Positions 12,601-23,487 of a stretch of 64,000 bases of DNA are shown piece by piece. Positions within the stretch are counted from its first letter, which is position 1; each line of letters opens with the position of its first letter. Source of the stretch: Rhexocercosporidium sp. MPI-PUGE-AT-0058 (Eukaryota > Ascomycota > Leotiomycetes > Helotiales); contig JAGTJL010000009.1 in assembly GCA_020746875.1 (NCBI GenBank), forward strand, positions 744,001 through 808,000. Reading direction: 5' to 3'. Below the pieces are notes generated by a model, which was not told where the DNA came from, made no database searches, and was given only the letters and a program-made list of their open reading frames with translations. Made by a program: the position numbers and the translations under genes.

Positions 12601-14216
12601 ATCTCCCGAGTTCCTTCGGTCGAAGCTTTTTATGCCTTTTGCGCAAGAGAACTCCCTGTCTAGTGGTACTGGCCTTGGACTCTCCATTGTGCGTAAGATT
12701 GTCTCTCTCCTGGAAGGAGACATCACAATCGATAGTGAGGTTGGACGTGGCACTCGTAAGTCAGCATGACCAGCTCGCCGTCACTTGCTAATGTGTTGTA
12801 GGCGTACGAGTTACACTCCCACTTCTTCGTGAAATGCCCAGGAATCACGATTCAGCGGCGTCTTCCAATACCCAAAAATCTATCGTCTCGAGTGGTCGAG
12901 AATCGGACGAAGTCATCCCAAATCTTCGGGCTCGTGCTATTGGCTACCGGGCTTCACTTCACGGGTTCGATATCGACACTAAAGATCCAGTCATCCATGA
13001 GATGGGTCGACAACTGAGGAGCTCTATTTCAACGTTCCTTGTCAAATGGTATGGAATGCGAATAGTCCCGCTTGGTCAGAAATGCGACATTATCATCTCC
13101 AACGAGGGAGTTTCGACTTTGATATCTACGATCGTACAGCAAATCGCGAAATTGCAGAAGCGACCTCCTTCGGTTGTCGTACTTTGCTCGCACAACACGA
13201 GATTCATTGATCGTACAATGTCAATGTCTGAATCAGAGTTCAATGTCGGCTTCATTGCGAAGCCTGTTGGCCCTTTGAAGCTCGCAAAAGCCTTGTCGCA
13301 GTGCATTCAAGGCCTTCCTTCGATTGAAACACCTCAAGATGGACCATCTGCGAATACTAGTGAGAGCACAGATCTAAGTGGTGTCTTTGAAGAACTCTCC
13401 ATGAGCCCTCGCGGAGGTGAAGTCCTCGACAATAGTCGCATGGCAGCAGACAGTGCCAACGCACGAAAAGCGATTGAGAGCCCAACACCTAACGCAATAT
13501 CAGAAAAGCACGCAGAATTTCCATTCCCGCAACCCGAAGAAAAACTAACACCACCGAGAACTGCACGTGTAATTGCTGAGAAGCCAGGTCCCAGGCTCTT
13601 AAGACCTGATATTCCACCTCGCATGTCATCCACCGAAGCATCTCCCACCACTCAATCCACCATGTTCAAAAATCCTGGCGAATCTAGATCGAAACTCGCA
13701 TCTCCCACTCTGCTCCTCGTCGATGATAACCAGATCAACATACGCCTTTTATCAACCTATCTGAACCGCCGCAACTACTCCGTCGTGGACGAAGCAATGG
13801 ATGGGCTGCAAGCAGTGCAGAAAGTTGAAGCCCGCCAACAAGGCTACGACATCATCTTCATGGACATAACCATGCCTGTCCTTGATGGATTCGGTGCGAC
13901 AAGACAAATTCGAGCCATCGAAGAGAAGCGGAAGCGTGAGCCTATGGCCAATTTCCCCGAAGGTTCGCAAAAAGGCAATACTGGGGGCGAAGATGTTGAT
14001 GATACGCCTCACGCTGCGCTGATCATTGCATTCACTGGCAGGAGTAGTATCGAGGATCAGACAGAGGCAGTTCGAGTTGGTATCGATCTCTTCATGACAA
14101 AGCCAGTCGCATTCAAGGAGGTCGGGAAGATAATCGACAATTGGGTAGCGAATCGTGGGAGGGAGAACAGGGAGGTACTGGAGAATCATGATAGTTCTCC
14201 TCCGAGTCAAGCATGA
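9670..14216 (+). CDS. Hybrid histidine kinase (GAF-like, HisKA, HATPase, pseudo-receiver, receiver)
   Basis: Six exons, 9670-9746, 9837-10043, 10093-10233, 10283-11972, 12023-12755 and 12802-14216, give 1420 aa. The introns are 46-90 nt, and intron 2 appears to use a GC donor. A GAF-like sensor fold spans about residues 80-250. A long low-complexity linker follows, then the H-box SHELRSPLHGIL with phospho-acceptor His663. The ATPase domain has the N-box NLLGNALKYTS (Asn844), the G1 motif DTGRGIS and the G2 motif GTGLGLS. A degenerate receiver-like segment sits at about 960-1110. The C-terminal receiver starts at LLLVDDN and has phospho-acceptor Asp1304 (FMDITMP) and Lys1383. There are no transmembrane spans, so it is probably a cytosolic sensor. 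Family knowledge: such proteins feed phosphate to an HPt protein and then to response regulators such as Ssk1 or Skn7. The stimulus is unknown. Confidence 0.93.
10044..10092 (+). other. Probable GC-AG intron in the histidine kinase gene
   Basis: The frame across exons 2 and 3 is continuous only if the 49-nt intron starts with GC after AAG and ends at TAG. The product then reads AMISVIDAETQYFVAEGT, which matches the conserved GAF-type pattern. The nearest GT donor two bases on would give the wrong phase and a stop. Confidence 0.6.
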
Positions 14217-15646
14217 GGAACATGATGAATTTACGATCAGATGGCCAGATTTGAACACTTCACCATACATGCCCTTTTCTTTCTTGTAAGATCTTACCTG
14301 CATACCAACATTGGGCCGGCGTTACCACACGGGGGCGGGGCGGGGCGGTTGGATTGTGGACTTGATATGGGCTGCATTGGGCAGGCTGACAGGCTGGGGG
14401 GCTTTATGAGAGAGTAGGGGATGCATAAACAGGGGACCTCAGGAAGAGATTTGTAGAATTTCGTCGATTGGATTGTAATGATATATCAGGAAAGCGAGCG
14501 AGCAAGCGAAAAAGACTCTCGGATTTTTAGATTTGGAGGCTAGACTTGCAAATGAGAACAAACAAAATAAAGAAAATAAACTATTACCAAGCGGCCGTTG
14601 TTGATTGTCAGCTTATTTGGCTAGACTTGCTCCAAGATACCCGACTGTAAAACAAGGTTTCACCCGGGATGCTTGCTGTGCAATGGGTGCTGAAGTATTT
14701 GCATTCATTCCCCAAACAAGCTTTTTTCCCGATCCCGATCCCGAGATCTCATTGAGGTTCCGAACAAGGACACGCGCGCGTGCACAGCCTCAAACCCTCC
14801 CACCTCGTTAATCTGTATGCCTGCAGATTTTTTAGCAGGCGGCAGAGTTTGGTCAAATCAAAGTCAAATCAAATCAAAAATCTGATTCGGTTCCAGCCTT
14901 CCAATCCACCTACCGCTAACAAATCATGGAGCTGAAAGAAACTGAGGCCGCACCAAGGACATGCTTGCATGCATGCGTCAGTCAGCAATGAGCAGCGGGC
15001 TTGCTTCTAAATCTGCAATGCACGAGACGAGATGCTGGCATAGCATGATGGAAGGAAGGGTGGTGGAGTGGCTGATTCACAGTCCACCCACCTATTTCGA
15101 TTGAATCTCGCCAATCGCCCTCTCTGGCCAATTGCAATGGGGTATTGATACTGTGAGCGAAAAAAAAAAAATTTGGTGTGACGGCATTTGGAATCATCTT
15201 GTGGTGTTTTTGATTATTTCCGCGAGTTCTCGTGCGTGTGCGTATGCTTGAGGGTGGAATAAGTTACTAGGCGGATCGTTGTGATGACAGATGATACACG
15301 GGTAAGCAAATGATGGGATGGAATGGGGAGCGCAAGGGTTTGATGTGATGTGATGTCACTTTATGGTACAGGATATGTGATTTGTTTGTTTGTTTGAGAT
15401 GTAAGTGTGAGAATGGGTACTTGTCTGTGTATTATATAACAAGCAAGTCTCCCGGGTCCTAGATATAATTCCCAGTCCGTACGGTATCGATCTTCAACAT
15501 CTCAAACTCCTTCAACATCTCAAACTCCTTCAACATCTCAAACTTCTTCAACACACAACATTTGATCTGCTATTTGCACAGCAAACTTCAAAAAGCTAAA
15601 ATACTAGATAATTGTCTACTGTGACTCGGATAAAAGATCATTCAAA
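14217..15646. other. Intergenic region downstream of the histidine kinase
   Basis: Contains the kinase 3' UTR and, at its end, the promoter and 5' UTR of the thioredoxin-fold gene. It includes a GC-rich patch at 14315-14345, an A-run at 15159-15170 and a tandem repeat at 15492-15553. No coding sequence is supported. Confidence 0.5.
15492..15553 (+). repeat. 18-bp tandem repeat (about 3.4 copies) in a 5' leader
   Basis: The unit CTTCAACATCTCAAACTC occurs at 15492, 15510 and 15528 (the last copy with one change), followed by a partial copy. It lies about 95 bases upstream of the ATG of the thioredoxin-fold gene, so it is probably in its 5' UTR or core promoter. Confidence 0.9.
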
Positions 15647-16386
15647 ATGGAATCCTCAATCACATCAGCAACCCCAATCGAACAATTCAACACCCTCCTC
15701 TCAACCTCAGAATTCCTCTTCGTGGTCGGTTCGTCTCCCCCTCCCCCTCTCCTACCCCCATTTCACACCTCCAACCACTAAACCGAACAGTCTACCGCGG
15801 CCACTGGTGTCCGTTCTGCCGCTCCTACCTGTCAACCCTCTCGACCCTCTCACCCTCCATCCTCTCCTCTTCGGGCAAACCCCTAATGATCACCTCGGAA
15901 CCCTCTTCCTTCCTCCCCGAAACGAGAAAGCTCACGGGCTACCAAGGTGATGCTATAATTGATACTAGCAATGAGTTGGTCGGGTACTTGAGGGAGAACT
16001 TTGGACTTGAGGTCGCGGTTAGTGAGAAGAAAGGATACGTGAATGGGATGGCGCAGCCGGCTGTTCTGGTTGTGAAAAGGGACGGCGGGGAAGTGTTGGA
16101 GAAGTGGGCTATTGTTCCGGGGATCGTGAGTTGATTTCTTCTTCCTGCTTCGTCGTTTCTTGAGATGTGTATCTTGAGACTTTGTGTTTCTAAGAGGAAA
16201 TGTGGGAATGCGTGCTGATGATTTTGTGTGAAACTGTAGATGAATCTAGGTGGCGCGAAAGATAGGCCTGAGTTGACGCAGGTGTGGGAGAATGTGCAGG
16301 CGAAGCTAAAGGGCGGGAAGGCGGTTCATGGCACGTATAAGAAGATTAGTGCGGTGGGGGTTTTGAAGGGGACTTTGTTTGGTTGA
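15647..16386 (+). CDS. Thioredoxin-fold protein with CPFC motif (AhpC/TSA-like)
   Basis: Three exons, 15647-15728, 15791-16125 and 16240-16386, give 187 aa. The introns are 62 and 114 nt (GTTCGT and GTGAGT donors). After about 25 residues, a beta strand rich in Phe/Val leads into the motif YRGHWCPFC (cysteines 34 and 37), the usual position of the active site in AhpC/TSA and thioredoxin folds. Further on is a strand-helix region with a Gly-Met-Ala-Gln-Pro-Ala stretch, where a cis-Pro loop would be expected. Family knowledge suggests a thiol peroxidase or oxidoreductase of the Prx-like group; the true substrate is unknown. There is no signal peptide, so it is probably cytosolic. The gene has a tandem repeat in its leader and a hexanucleotide repeat just after the stop. 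Confidence 0.8.
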
Positions 16387-18520
16387 AGGCTCTTGGTGAC
16401 GGAAATGGAGATGGAGATGGAGATGGAGATGGAGATGGAAACTGGAGGGAAAGTGAGACAGTTTGTGTGGGCTGTGGGGTCGGTGGGGAAAGGGCGAGGA
16501 GCGGGGGCGGGGTAATGTTTAATGTTTCTTTGTGCCCGAGTAAGAGGTTTTTAAGAAGTGATTAGGTTTCGTACACCTGCATTCTTGATGAGGAATTTTT
16601 CCGTTCCGGGGGAGGTGTTTGCTGTCAATGACCTTAGTGAGCTGTGTCTCAAACCATGAGGCTATTCTCGCTTAAATCGGACTAGTTTAGACATCATCAA
16701 CAATAAACAGGACGAACTAGGTTAGGACCAATATCTCAAAATAAAAATGTGGAGGAAGACTGTCACAATTTTTTAACAGGATGCTCCTCTGCCAAAGAGG
16801 CGATCGGTTGTCTTGTTGCTGTATAGGTTTTCCTCCTCTCACACTACGTATAAACTGTTCGCTATGGTGTTTGCTATGAGACACTTTTAAAAAACGACAC
16901 AGCCTTGCCATTTCATCCAAGTTCACTCGACTAGAAATTATGTACTAGCTACAGGCGCCGCAACGGTGAGTATGATATCTAAGTGCTGGCGAATTAGAAC
17001 TTGCCAAGCTGGCTGCAAACAATTCACATCCCGTCTTTGCTCAAAAGCTTTTATTCGGTGCTGGAAAATTGGGATACCGTTTCGAAATCTGACGGGAAAA
17101 CTTCCCTTTACTGGATTTATCGTGGTAAGTGCTTCCGCTTCGTCAAGCAAGGCTGAGGCGCCGGGTGCCTTCCGCAAGGAGACTACATTCAAGGGTTTGT
17201 GGCGTGATGTACCCCTCAAAAGGATGCAAGGTGACATTCAAATACTTTTTAGGACAATAAATTGTTACTGCATGTTTTTCCGAGTGCGGGAAAAGGATTT
17301 TGAGCTGGTCCCGATACGTTTTTCTTGTTCATTTTGCCTTGTTTTCGTTCACAACGCTGAATTCTGCAAATTGGTTCGTGTTTGAGGCGTTATCGGATGC
17401 ATGTATCTTTCCATCTCTTCACTTTGTTCTGCGTAATAGAATTCACATGCCATGCCGTGCTTAGTCTGACAGAGAACAAACTTGTGGCAATGAAATGAGC
17501 AAATGAATTCTCATACCTTGGCTTTCAGCTTGTTCCCTCCAGCGCCAAGGAATTCCTTACAGATTTGCAAAAAGTCAACGAGAACACTTATTGCGAATAT
17601 CCCATAGGTTGAGTATAAGAACATCGGTTTATTGTATTCTTATCCTGCCAGTGGCAACGAAGGGGTGTTGGATCCCCTCCATCTGTTCTTAAATTAAGCG
17701 AGCAAAAACAAATGCAGCTGCCGAGGCCTAGACAACAGATACAATTCATCATAGGACGAAAAAAATTGATCCTCATAACTCCAGTGAAATCATCTGTTAG
17801 GCGTACTCCTTTGAGCGCTCTCAAACACTCGTAGTATCTGAACATGACTAAGTTGACAAAATAAAAGTGCAAAATGCTTCTTCCATGGAACGACATCGAA
17901 CGAGTCAATCAAGACGAATAAGATGGCCACAAAACTTTATTCCAACCTCCTTCCTCCCCCATTACCAAATACCAAAGATTTCGTTCTAGCTCCTGGGAAC
18001 AATCAATGTGAGCTGCTTGAAACAACTGGACGCGAAAAAGTGGCTCCGTCTTGGCGATGAATATACCCCTGTTTGGGTTGCCAAGAATATCCTGCTCCAC
18101 AGAAACAGGGGAGCGACTCAAAACGGAATAATCCAGCATTGTCCACTATCACTTACAAACTTAGTGTACCGCCGAGCCTCAAAAGTCGTTAGAGATTGAG
18201 TAGGCGGGTGTCTACAGGACGGTCAATTAATTTCCCATGTCGTGACAGTCCTGTCAGGTGGACTGAAACATCAGAGATGAGGGGATCACGGAAAATATGC
18301 TTGATAGCACTCAAAAAGTCAGTGAGAGACTTCAGGATACTTAAGAGGGATCTCTTATGCCATGAGAGAAAACCTATCTAAGTATCAATCACAATAATCC
18401 GTTCTTTGCACATATATCTACCTTCTTCAAATCGCATTTCCACAATCATCTCAAGCTAGTCTTTAGAGTTTCTCTTGTACAGCTTCACCAGCAGCAAAGC
18501 AAAGTCACCACAAGATCAAA
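16387..18520. other. 2.1 kb intergenic region
   Basis: Holds the 3' UTR of the thioredoxin-fold gene and, from about 18380 on, the promoter and leader of the pectate lyase gene. The longest ORF here (139 codons, 16966-17385) is Cys/Arg-rich without domain features, and I judge it non-coding. No repeats or RNA genes seen apart from the microsatellite. Confidence 0.4.
16405..16440 (+). repeat. ATGGAG hexanucleotide microsatellite
   Basis: Five perfect ATGGAG units and one ATGGAA unit begin 18 bases after the stop codon of the thioredoxin-fold gene, i.e. in its 3' UTR. Confidence 0.9.
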
Positions 18521-19542
18521 ATGAAGTCTCAAATCCTCGTCGCTGCTCTCGGGCTCGTCTCCTCAGCTACTGCTGCTCCTTCAGCTTCCATCGAGGCTCG
18601 CGTTGCTGGTTCTCCGGTTGGGTACGGAGCAGGAACCACTGGCGGAGCAGGAGGAACTACCGTGACAGTAACCGACTGCGCATCTCTCATAACTGCGACC
18701 AACAAGAAACTCACCACCAAGAGAATTGTCTATATTAACGGTCTTCTCTCCGACTGCGGCATTGTCGATGTTGGCAGCAACGTCTCTATCTTCGGCAAGG
18801 GCACCAAGTCCGGCGTCATCAACTCTGGATTCCGTGTTCGCCAGGGAACCAATGTCATCTTCCAGAACTTGGCTCTGGGCCCAGCTCCTCCCAAAGGCGA
18901 TATCCTCGCCATTGACGAATCGACTAAGATCTGGGTGGATCACAACACCTTCATCTCCCACGGCCTCACAGGAGGAAAGGACGACTATGATGGTGAGTCC
19001 AAATCATGACTTTTGGCAATTCAAGTATACTAACAAGACGATTAGGACTCTTAGATATCAGTCACGCGGCTGATGACATCACTGTCTCATGGAACAAGTT
19101 CTCCGGACACTGGAAGGGTTCCCTCGTCGGACACTCCGACAACAACGCAGCCGAAGACACTGGAAAGTTGCACGTCACCTACCACCACAACCAGTTCGAC
19201 AAGGTCAACTCCCGTCTTCCATCCGTCAGATTTGGCACTGTCCATGTTTACAACTCCCATATCACTGGCACTGACACCTCCGGCATCAACTCCCGCATGG
19301 GCGCTCAGGTCTACGTCGAGGCTAGCGTCTTTGACAACACCAAGCTCGCCATGGTCACTGATCTCGACTCCGATCTCCCCGGTTTCCTCTGTGATGTTAA
19401 CAACCTTCTCACTGGTACCTCTACTACTCGCATCACTCAGAAGTGCTCCCTCAAGATCCCTTACTCTTACACAGCTGAGAAGGCAAGCACTGTTGCTGCT
19501 TCTGTTGCCAACGGAGCCGGTGTCGGAAAGGTTTCTCCATAG
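18521..19542 (+). CDS. Secreted pectate lyase, polysaccharide lyase family 1
   Basis: Two exons, 18521-18992 and 19046-19542, give 322 aa with one 53-nt intron (GTGAGT donor). A signal peptide covers about residues 1-18, with likely cleavage after SSATA. The rest is a right-handed parallel beta-helix of the PL1 type. Key residues visible are Asp140 in WVDHN and Asp168 in DDITVSWNKF (calcium-binding acidic positions), and the RxPxxR motif at 214-219 (RLPSVR) that carries the catalytic arginine. Family knowledge: the enzyme cleaves de-esterified pectin by beta-elimination with calcium, outside the cell. The length is normal for a fungal single-domain pectate lyase and there is no carbohydrate-binding module. 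It is likely induced on plant material, although no operator was identified. Confidence 0.93.
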
Positions 19543-20294
19543 GTTGAGAAGTTAAGCTTGAGGTTGGCGGAGGATCTCTGGGGAAAAGCATTATTTCGAG
19601 AGTTGAAAGAGACCTATCGCAGTTTTTGTACATACATTTTTCTTCTTCTCGTTTCATCTTTCGAGCGGGGCCGGCTGTTCCTTTCCATCTGCACATATCG
19701 CATAGCATAGCACATATTCATTTCCAGTACCTCATGCAGTTTTGATAATTGTCTGTTCTCAATTTCCTGTGATTATGTACGATCACAACACAAGACACAA
19801 TTCAATCATTCCCTTTACCTAACATTTTAAGTAAGATAAAAAACCAATATCCCGCAGTTTCCGCATAGAATAGGATCAGTCCTGTAAGTGTTTCTCACAT
19901 ACAGGTTCTCTGCAGTACTTTCTCGAAGCTACGCTATCTTGCTCCGCAGACGCTTCGCTTCGTACCTTCTGCTCTTTCGTTCCCTGAAACAACTTAAAAT
20001 GATTTCTATCTAGATGGGTTGAAAAATTTACGCGGACCGAGAACATGCTCCAGGAACCAGGTTACTCGGTCTGTGTATCCCTAGGCCTGGCTCGGATCCC
20101 CTGTCGCAGAAGCGAGGGTAGTGGATCATTCTTGGCGAGTGCCAAGCGAGATCCTCGGGTGGTCCCCCGGATCACGAACCCCTGAAGTAAACAAAAGCCT
20201 CAAGTTTAAAATTCTGGCACGTGCGGCAGACCCTTACCTTCAAAGACCAAGCACACCATGACAGTCACACATGGAGCCAACTACCTAGCCAGGG
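19543..20294. other. Intergenic region after the pectate lyase gene
   Basis: The first ~250 bases are probably the pectate lyase 3' UTR. The remainder shows no coding sequence, RNA gene or clear repeat. Confidence 0.45.
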
Positions 20295-20640
20295 GTGCCA
20301 GAACGGCAAAATTCGAACCAAACTACAACTCTCTACGCATGCCTAAAATTACTAATCGAGCTCCGCTTCATGGTCTACAAAGAAGTCTGCCATCAAGCCC
20401 GAAATATCGACTTCTCCATCCGAATCGAAGGAGCTTTCCAGAACGCTGACGGACACTTCGAAACCAGACCAGATTCCGACGACTATCGAGACTACCACAC
20501 CTTCTACTCATATCACAGAAGCTGTATCCCTCCATCTCTCCTCCAAGTCTCAAGTGAAGCTCGATACGAAGGCTTGAGATGTTAGAAGCTAGCTTTCGAA
20601 GTCCACTTGAAATGAGGGTACTTGACTTAATGAGATTCCT
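20295..20640 (+). pseudogene. Broken 2EXR-domain gene
   Basis: The frame starting at 20295 reads into LLIELRFMVYKEVCHQARNI, then DFSIR, which matches the fungal 2EXR pattern (LPxELRxMIWxxA..xRxID). It continues to a SYHRSCIPPSLLQVSSEARYEGL stretch typical of the same domain. A TAG at 20583-20585 interrupts it; translation past the stop gives KLAFEVHLK and then another stop, which still looks like family sequence (Y/x-L-x-F). No plausible splice removes the stop. 2EXR proteins are abundant, functionally uncharacterised fungal paralogues. Downstream 20641-21340 may hold more decayed 3' sequence, since it includes an acidic low-complexity ORF at 20991-21344. Confidence 0.6.
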
Positions 20641-21668
20641 CCGCGATTTTAGATCAAATTGGCCTGCGATAGACTGTGTCTTATAGATTCTGAGTGGCTT
20701 GGATATTAGGAAGGACCTGAGAACCTCTTCAAAACCTGTTCTGAGAACAAATTACGATTCCTGACATGCAACACGAACAAAGGGTCCTTCACGGCCGATG
20801 CGCACGAGTACGTCCTCAAGTTGGATCTTAGTGAGCTAACGCTCTTCGATTATGTCTCTACCACACCACTTCGCCGCAGACCTGGAAGGCCGAAAATCCG
20901 TTTTTGGGGCTTTTTATGCGGGTTTTTTTACTACGGGAAGGAGATTTAGGATCAAAGCAGGGGGAATGTATAGTAAGTTAGTGAAAGCACATGGTTGGCT
21001 TGTGGATGTGTCGGATGAGATGGATGGGGGAGATCGGCGCGGATTGGGGATGTGGCTGGGGTGAAAGAGATGATTCTGAGGAGTCGACTGAGGATGATAT
21101 GTTAGATTGGGTAAATGGAGAGAGAGGAAGGGGTGAGAGTGATGTTGAAGATGATGATGGAGGTACGAAAGTGGAAAATGAGAATGAAGGCAATGCTAGT
21201 GGTGATAGCCAGGCAACAATAGCACAGCGGCTAATCATGGAAACTATGAAGATGACCACGAAGAAAAGGATAGTAGGGTTGAGGTTGACGCTGAAATTGT
21301 TGCGTTGCGGAAGACAATTGGACCTAGACCAGAGGTCCGTTTGATGCGCTTCATTCACTTTCGTTGAGATTTATTCGATCATGTATCCTGAATATTCCAT
21401 CTTAAATTGTGTACCGTACAGTACCTTGAATCTTCTGTCTTGAATCTGATATTTGAATCTTGACTAACGAATCTCGTACAGAATCTTGAATCTTGAATCT
21501 TGTATCTGAAATCTTACGTTTATATGGTTCGCATCATATGCTTATCTTACAAGTTCAGAACCAGATATTAGAGCACGAAAATCTTAAAATATCAAAAGCT
21601 AGTATTCCTCTAAACAGGGTATCTTGAAAAAAACACAACTCAATGTCCTCACCCTACTCCACCAACAC
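20641..21668. other. Region between the broken 2EXR gene and the LRR gene
   Basis: Contains an acidic, Glu/Asp-rich ORF (20991-21344) of uncertain status, possibly remnant sequence of the 2EXR gene, and a TTGAATC repeat tract at 21425-21515. Nothing else recognisable. Confidence 0.4.
21425..21515 (+). repeat. Interspersed TTGAATC repeat tract
   Basis: The heptamer TTGAATC (with TCTTGAATCT context) recurs about six times, partly in tandem near 21483-21501. It lies beyond the 3' end of the minus-strand LRR gene. Confidence 0.8.
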
Positions 21669-23487
21669 TCAAACCCCCGGAACCACCAGCTGCAACCGCC
21701 CTGGCCACCTCGGGACCTCCTGCTCTCTAAATGCCTTTATTTCAGCAACTACGTCTCGCAGGACTCGCTCCTTCTCCTCCCCCTTTCCTTTTCCCTTCTT
21801 CTCCTTCCTCTTTCCCCCACCCGAAGATTCTTCTTCCCCGAAGAAAGAGAAATCTCCCAAACTCCGCTCCAAAAAGGTATCCGCATCTTTATCACCCGAG
21901 ACAGAAGAGGAAGGTGCACCCCTGTTGTCCTCGTTTATAAATTCCAGCCGAAGCAGGCGCAACCCAGACAAAAGAAGCGGCGAGCGGTAATGGCCGGAAG
22001 CGAGGCATCTGGACCGGACTTCCTCGATGTCCTGGAACTGTTTTGTGACTTTGCGGATGAGAGCTATGAGGTGCTCAATGAGGAACCCGTAGGATTTGGT
22101 GGGTATGTCTGTCAAAACGAGGTGGGTGATACGGTGATTTTGCAGCGGATCGTATGAGACATTTGGGTCCGACGCGTAGCCTACTGCGAATCTCTCTGCT
22201 GCCTCGACGTATGCCGTGTGATAGTGTGTTGGAGAGCCCAGGGTTATGGTGGGGACGTATGTGACGAAGGAATGGTGGACTCGGATCCGCTCCAGCTGTG
22301 AGGGAGGCATGAGAAGTGGTCCATGTGCGTGGTAGACTGTTGCGTGCTGTGTGCTGTACATTGAAGGGTCCATATTACTGAGCATAGCGCCGAGGTCAAG
22401 AACTTGTAAACGATTTGTGGTGCCGAGAAGTAGTCTCGTTCCATTCGCTGTGAGCTTGTTGTTTGCGATGTAGAGCTGTGTAAGCCCAGTAAGAGAATAC
22501 ATGGGGTTTGAAGCAGCATCTTGGCTGCTGGTCATCGCTTGTATGAAAAGTGTAGCGATGTCTGGCCGGCGAGCAGGCATTTCGTCCTGTACATCACCGT
22601 GAACTTGATATCCTGGTGGGAAATCGAAGAAAACGGCATCAGAAACAGGCAGTGGTAGAGGTTCGGGACGTCTAATTGCAGGTTTGATGCAGTATAAAAT
22701 GAGAGCGTCGATATCATTATCGGTCAAGAGGTTTGAACTGACATCCAAGCTCCAAAGGCGTAGTCCTAGAGCCAGAACAAAGCGGGGAAGCTTGGTCAGA
22801 CGCATGTTACGCATCTTCAAGACACGCAGATTGCCGAACTCGTAGTGAGCGAGAGATGCAATTGCTGCAGCAGCGTGATAGGTACCTGAGATATCAAGAT
22901 ACATCAGATTGGAGAGGTATTCTGCTTCAAGAACAGAGCTACTGTCCAGAAGAACAGAGCCAGAGACACTGAGAAGCAATGGCTTTGTACTGTATCGGGG
23001 ACAACTCTCGTCGTAGAAGTAGGCATTGTTCCAGATCTGGACGCCGTCAACAACAACAAACTTCAGGTTCTTGAAGCATGTCAGGTGGTTGAATATGTAT
23101 TGGCAATTGAAGTATCGCTCGTTCGGGATGAAGTCACCGAGGAATCTTCCGCTGTCTTTTAGCATGAGCAACGGGCGGAAGTCTAGAACCTGTACGAGGT
23201 CACTGAGACTCTCTTCGTGCTTCCGGGTGATGAATTTGATGGCTTTGGCTGTGACTTTGTTAGTCTGGAGGTCTTCAGACTCGTGAACTAGGAAACTTTC
23301 TGTATGGAGTCCGCGTTCTTGAAATGACCTTGATGGGGTCGGACCATAGATACCCGCCGAAGACACCGAAAAATGCTTTATTGACACGCGACAAGGAGTC
23401 TAGAGTGCTGTAATCGAGGTAAGGAGCGAGAACAGCGATACCAGCCTGGTAAGCTTGCTCCCGGGATTGATAAGCGGGAAGAGACAT
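21669..23487 (-). CDS. F-box-like/leucine-rich-repeat protein with interrupted reading frame
   Basis: The ATG at 23487 opens a frame whose product (MSLPAYQSREQAYQAGIAVL...) continues with LAPYLDYSTLDSLSRVNKAFF and LWSDPIKVI, an F-box-like helical segment. That frame stops at about 23278. A frame one base off runs on for about 550 residues to a stop at 21669. It shows LRR-type repeats: LSNLMYLDISG, FGNLRVLKMRNMRLTKLP, LWSLDVSSNLLTDNDI, LTQLYIANNKLTANG and RLQVLDLGAM. The two frames meet around 23316-23320, where one extra base would explain the shift. A 49-nt intron at 23366-23318 would also join them, but its donor (GTGTCT) is weak and it would delete the LWSDPIK segment. The tail is Lys/Glu-rich, then RWPGRLQLV. 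Possible SCF-type substrate adaptor; otherwise unknown. Confidence 0.6.

Noticed and set aside
16966..17385. 139-codon plus-strand ORF
   Set aside because: Composition and lack of domains suggest non-coding sequence.
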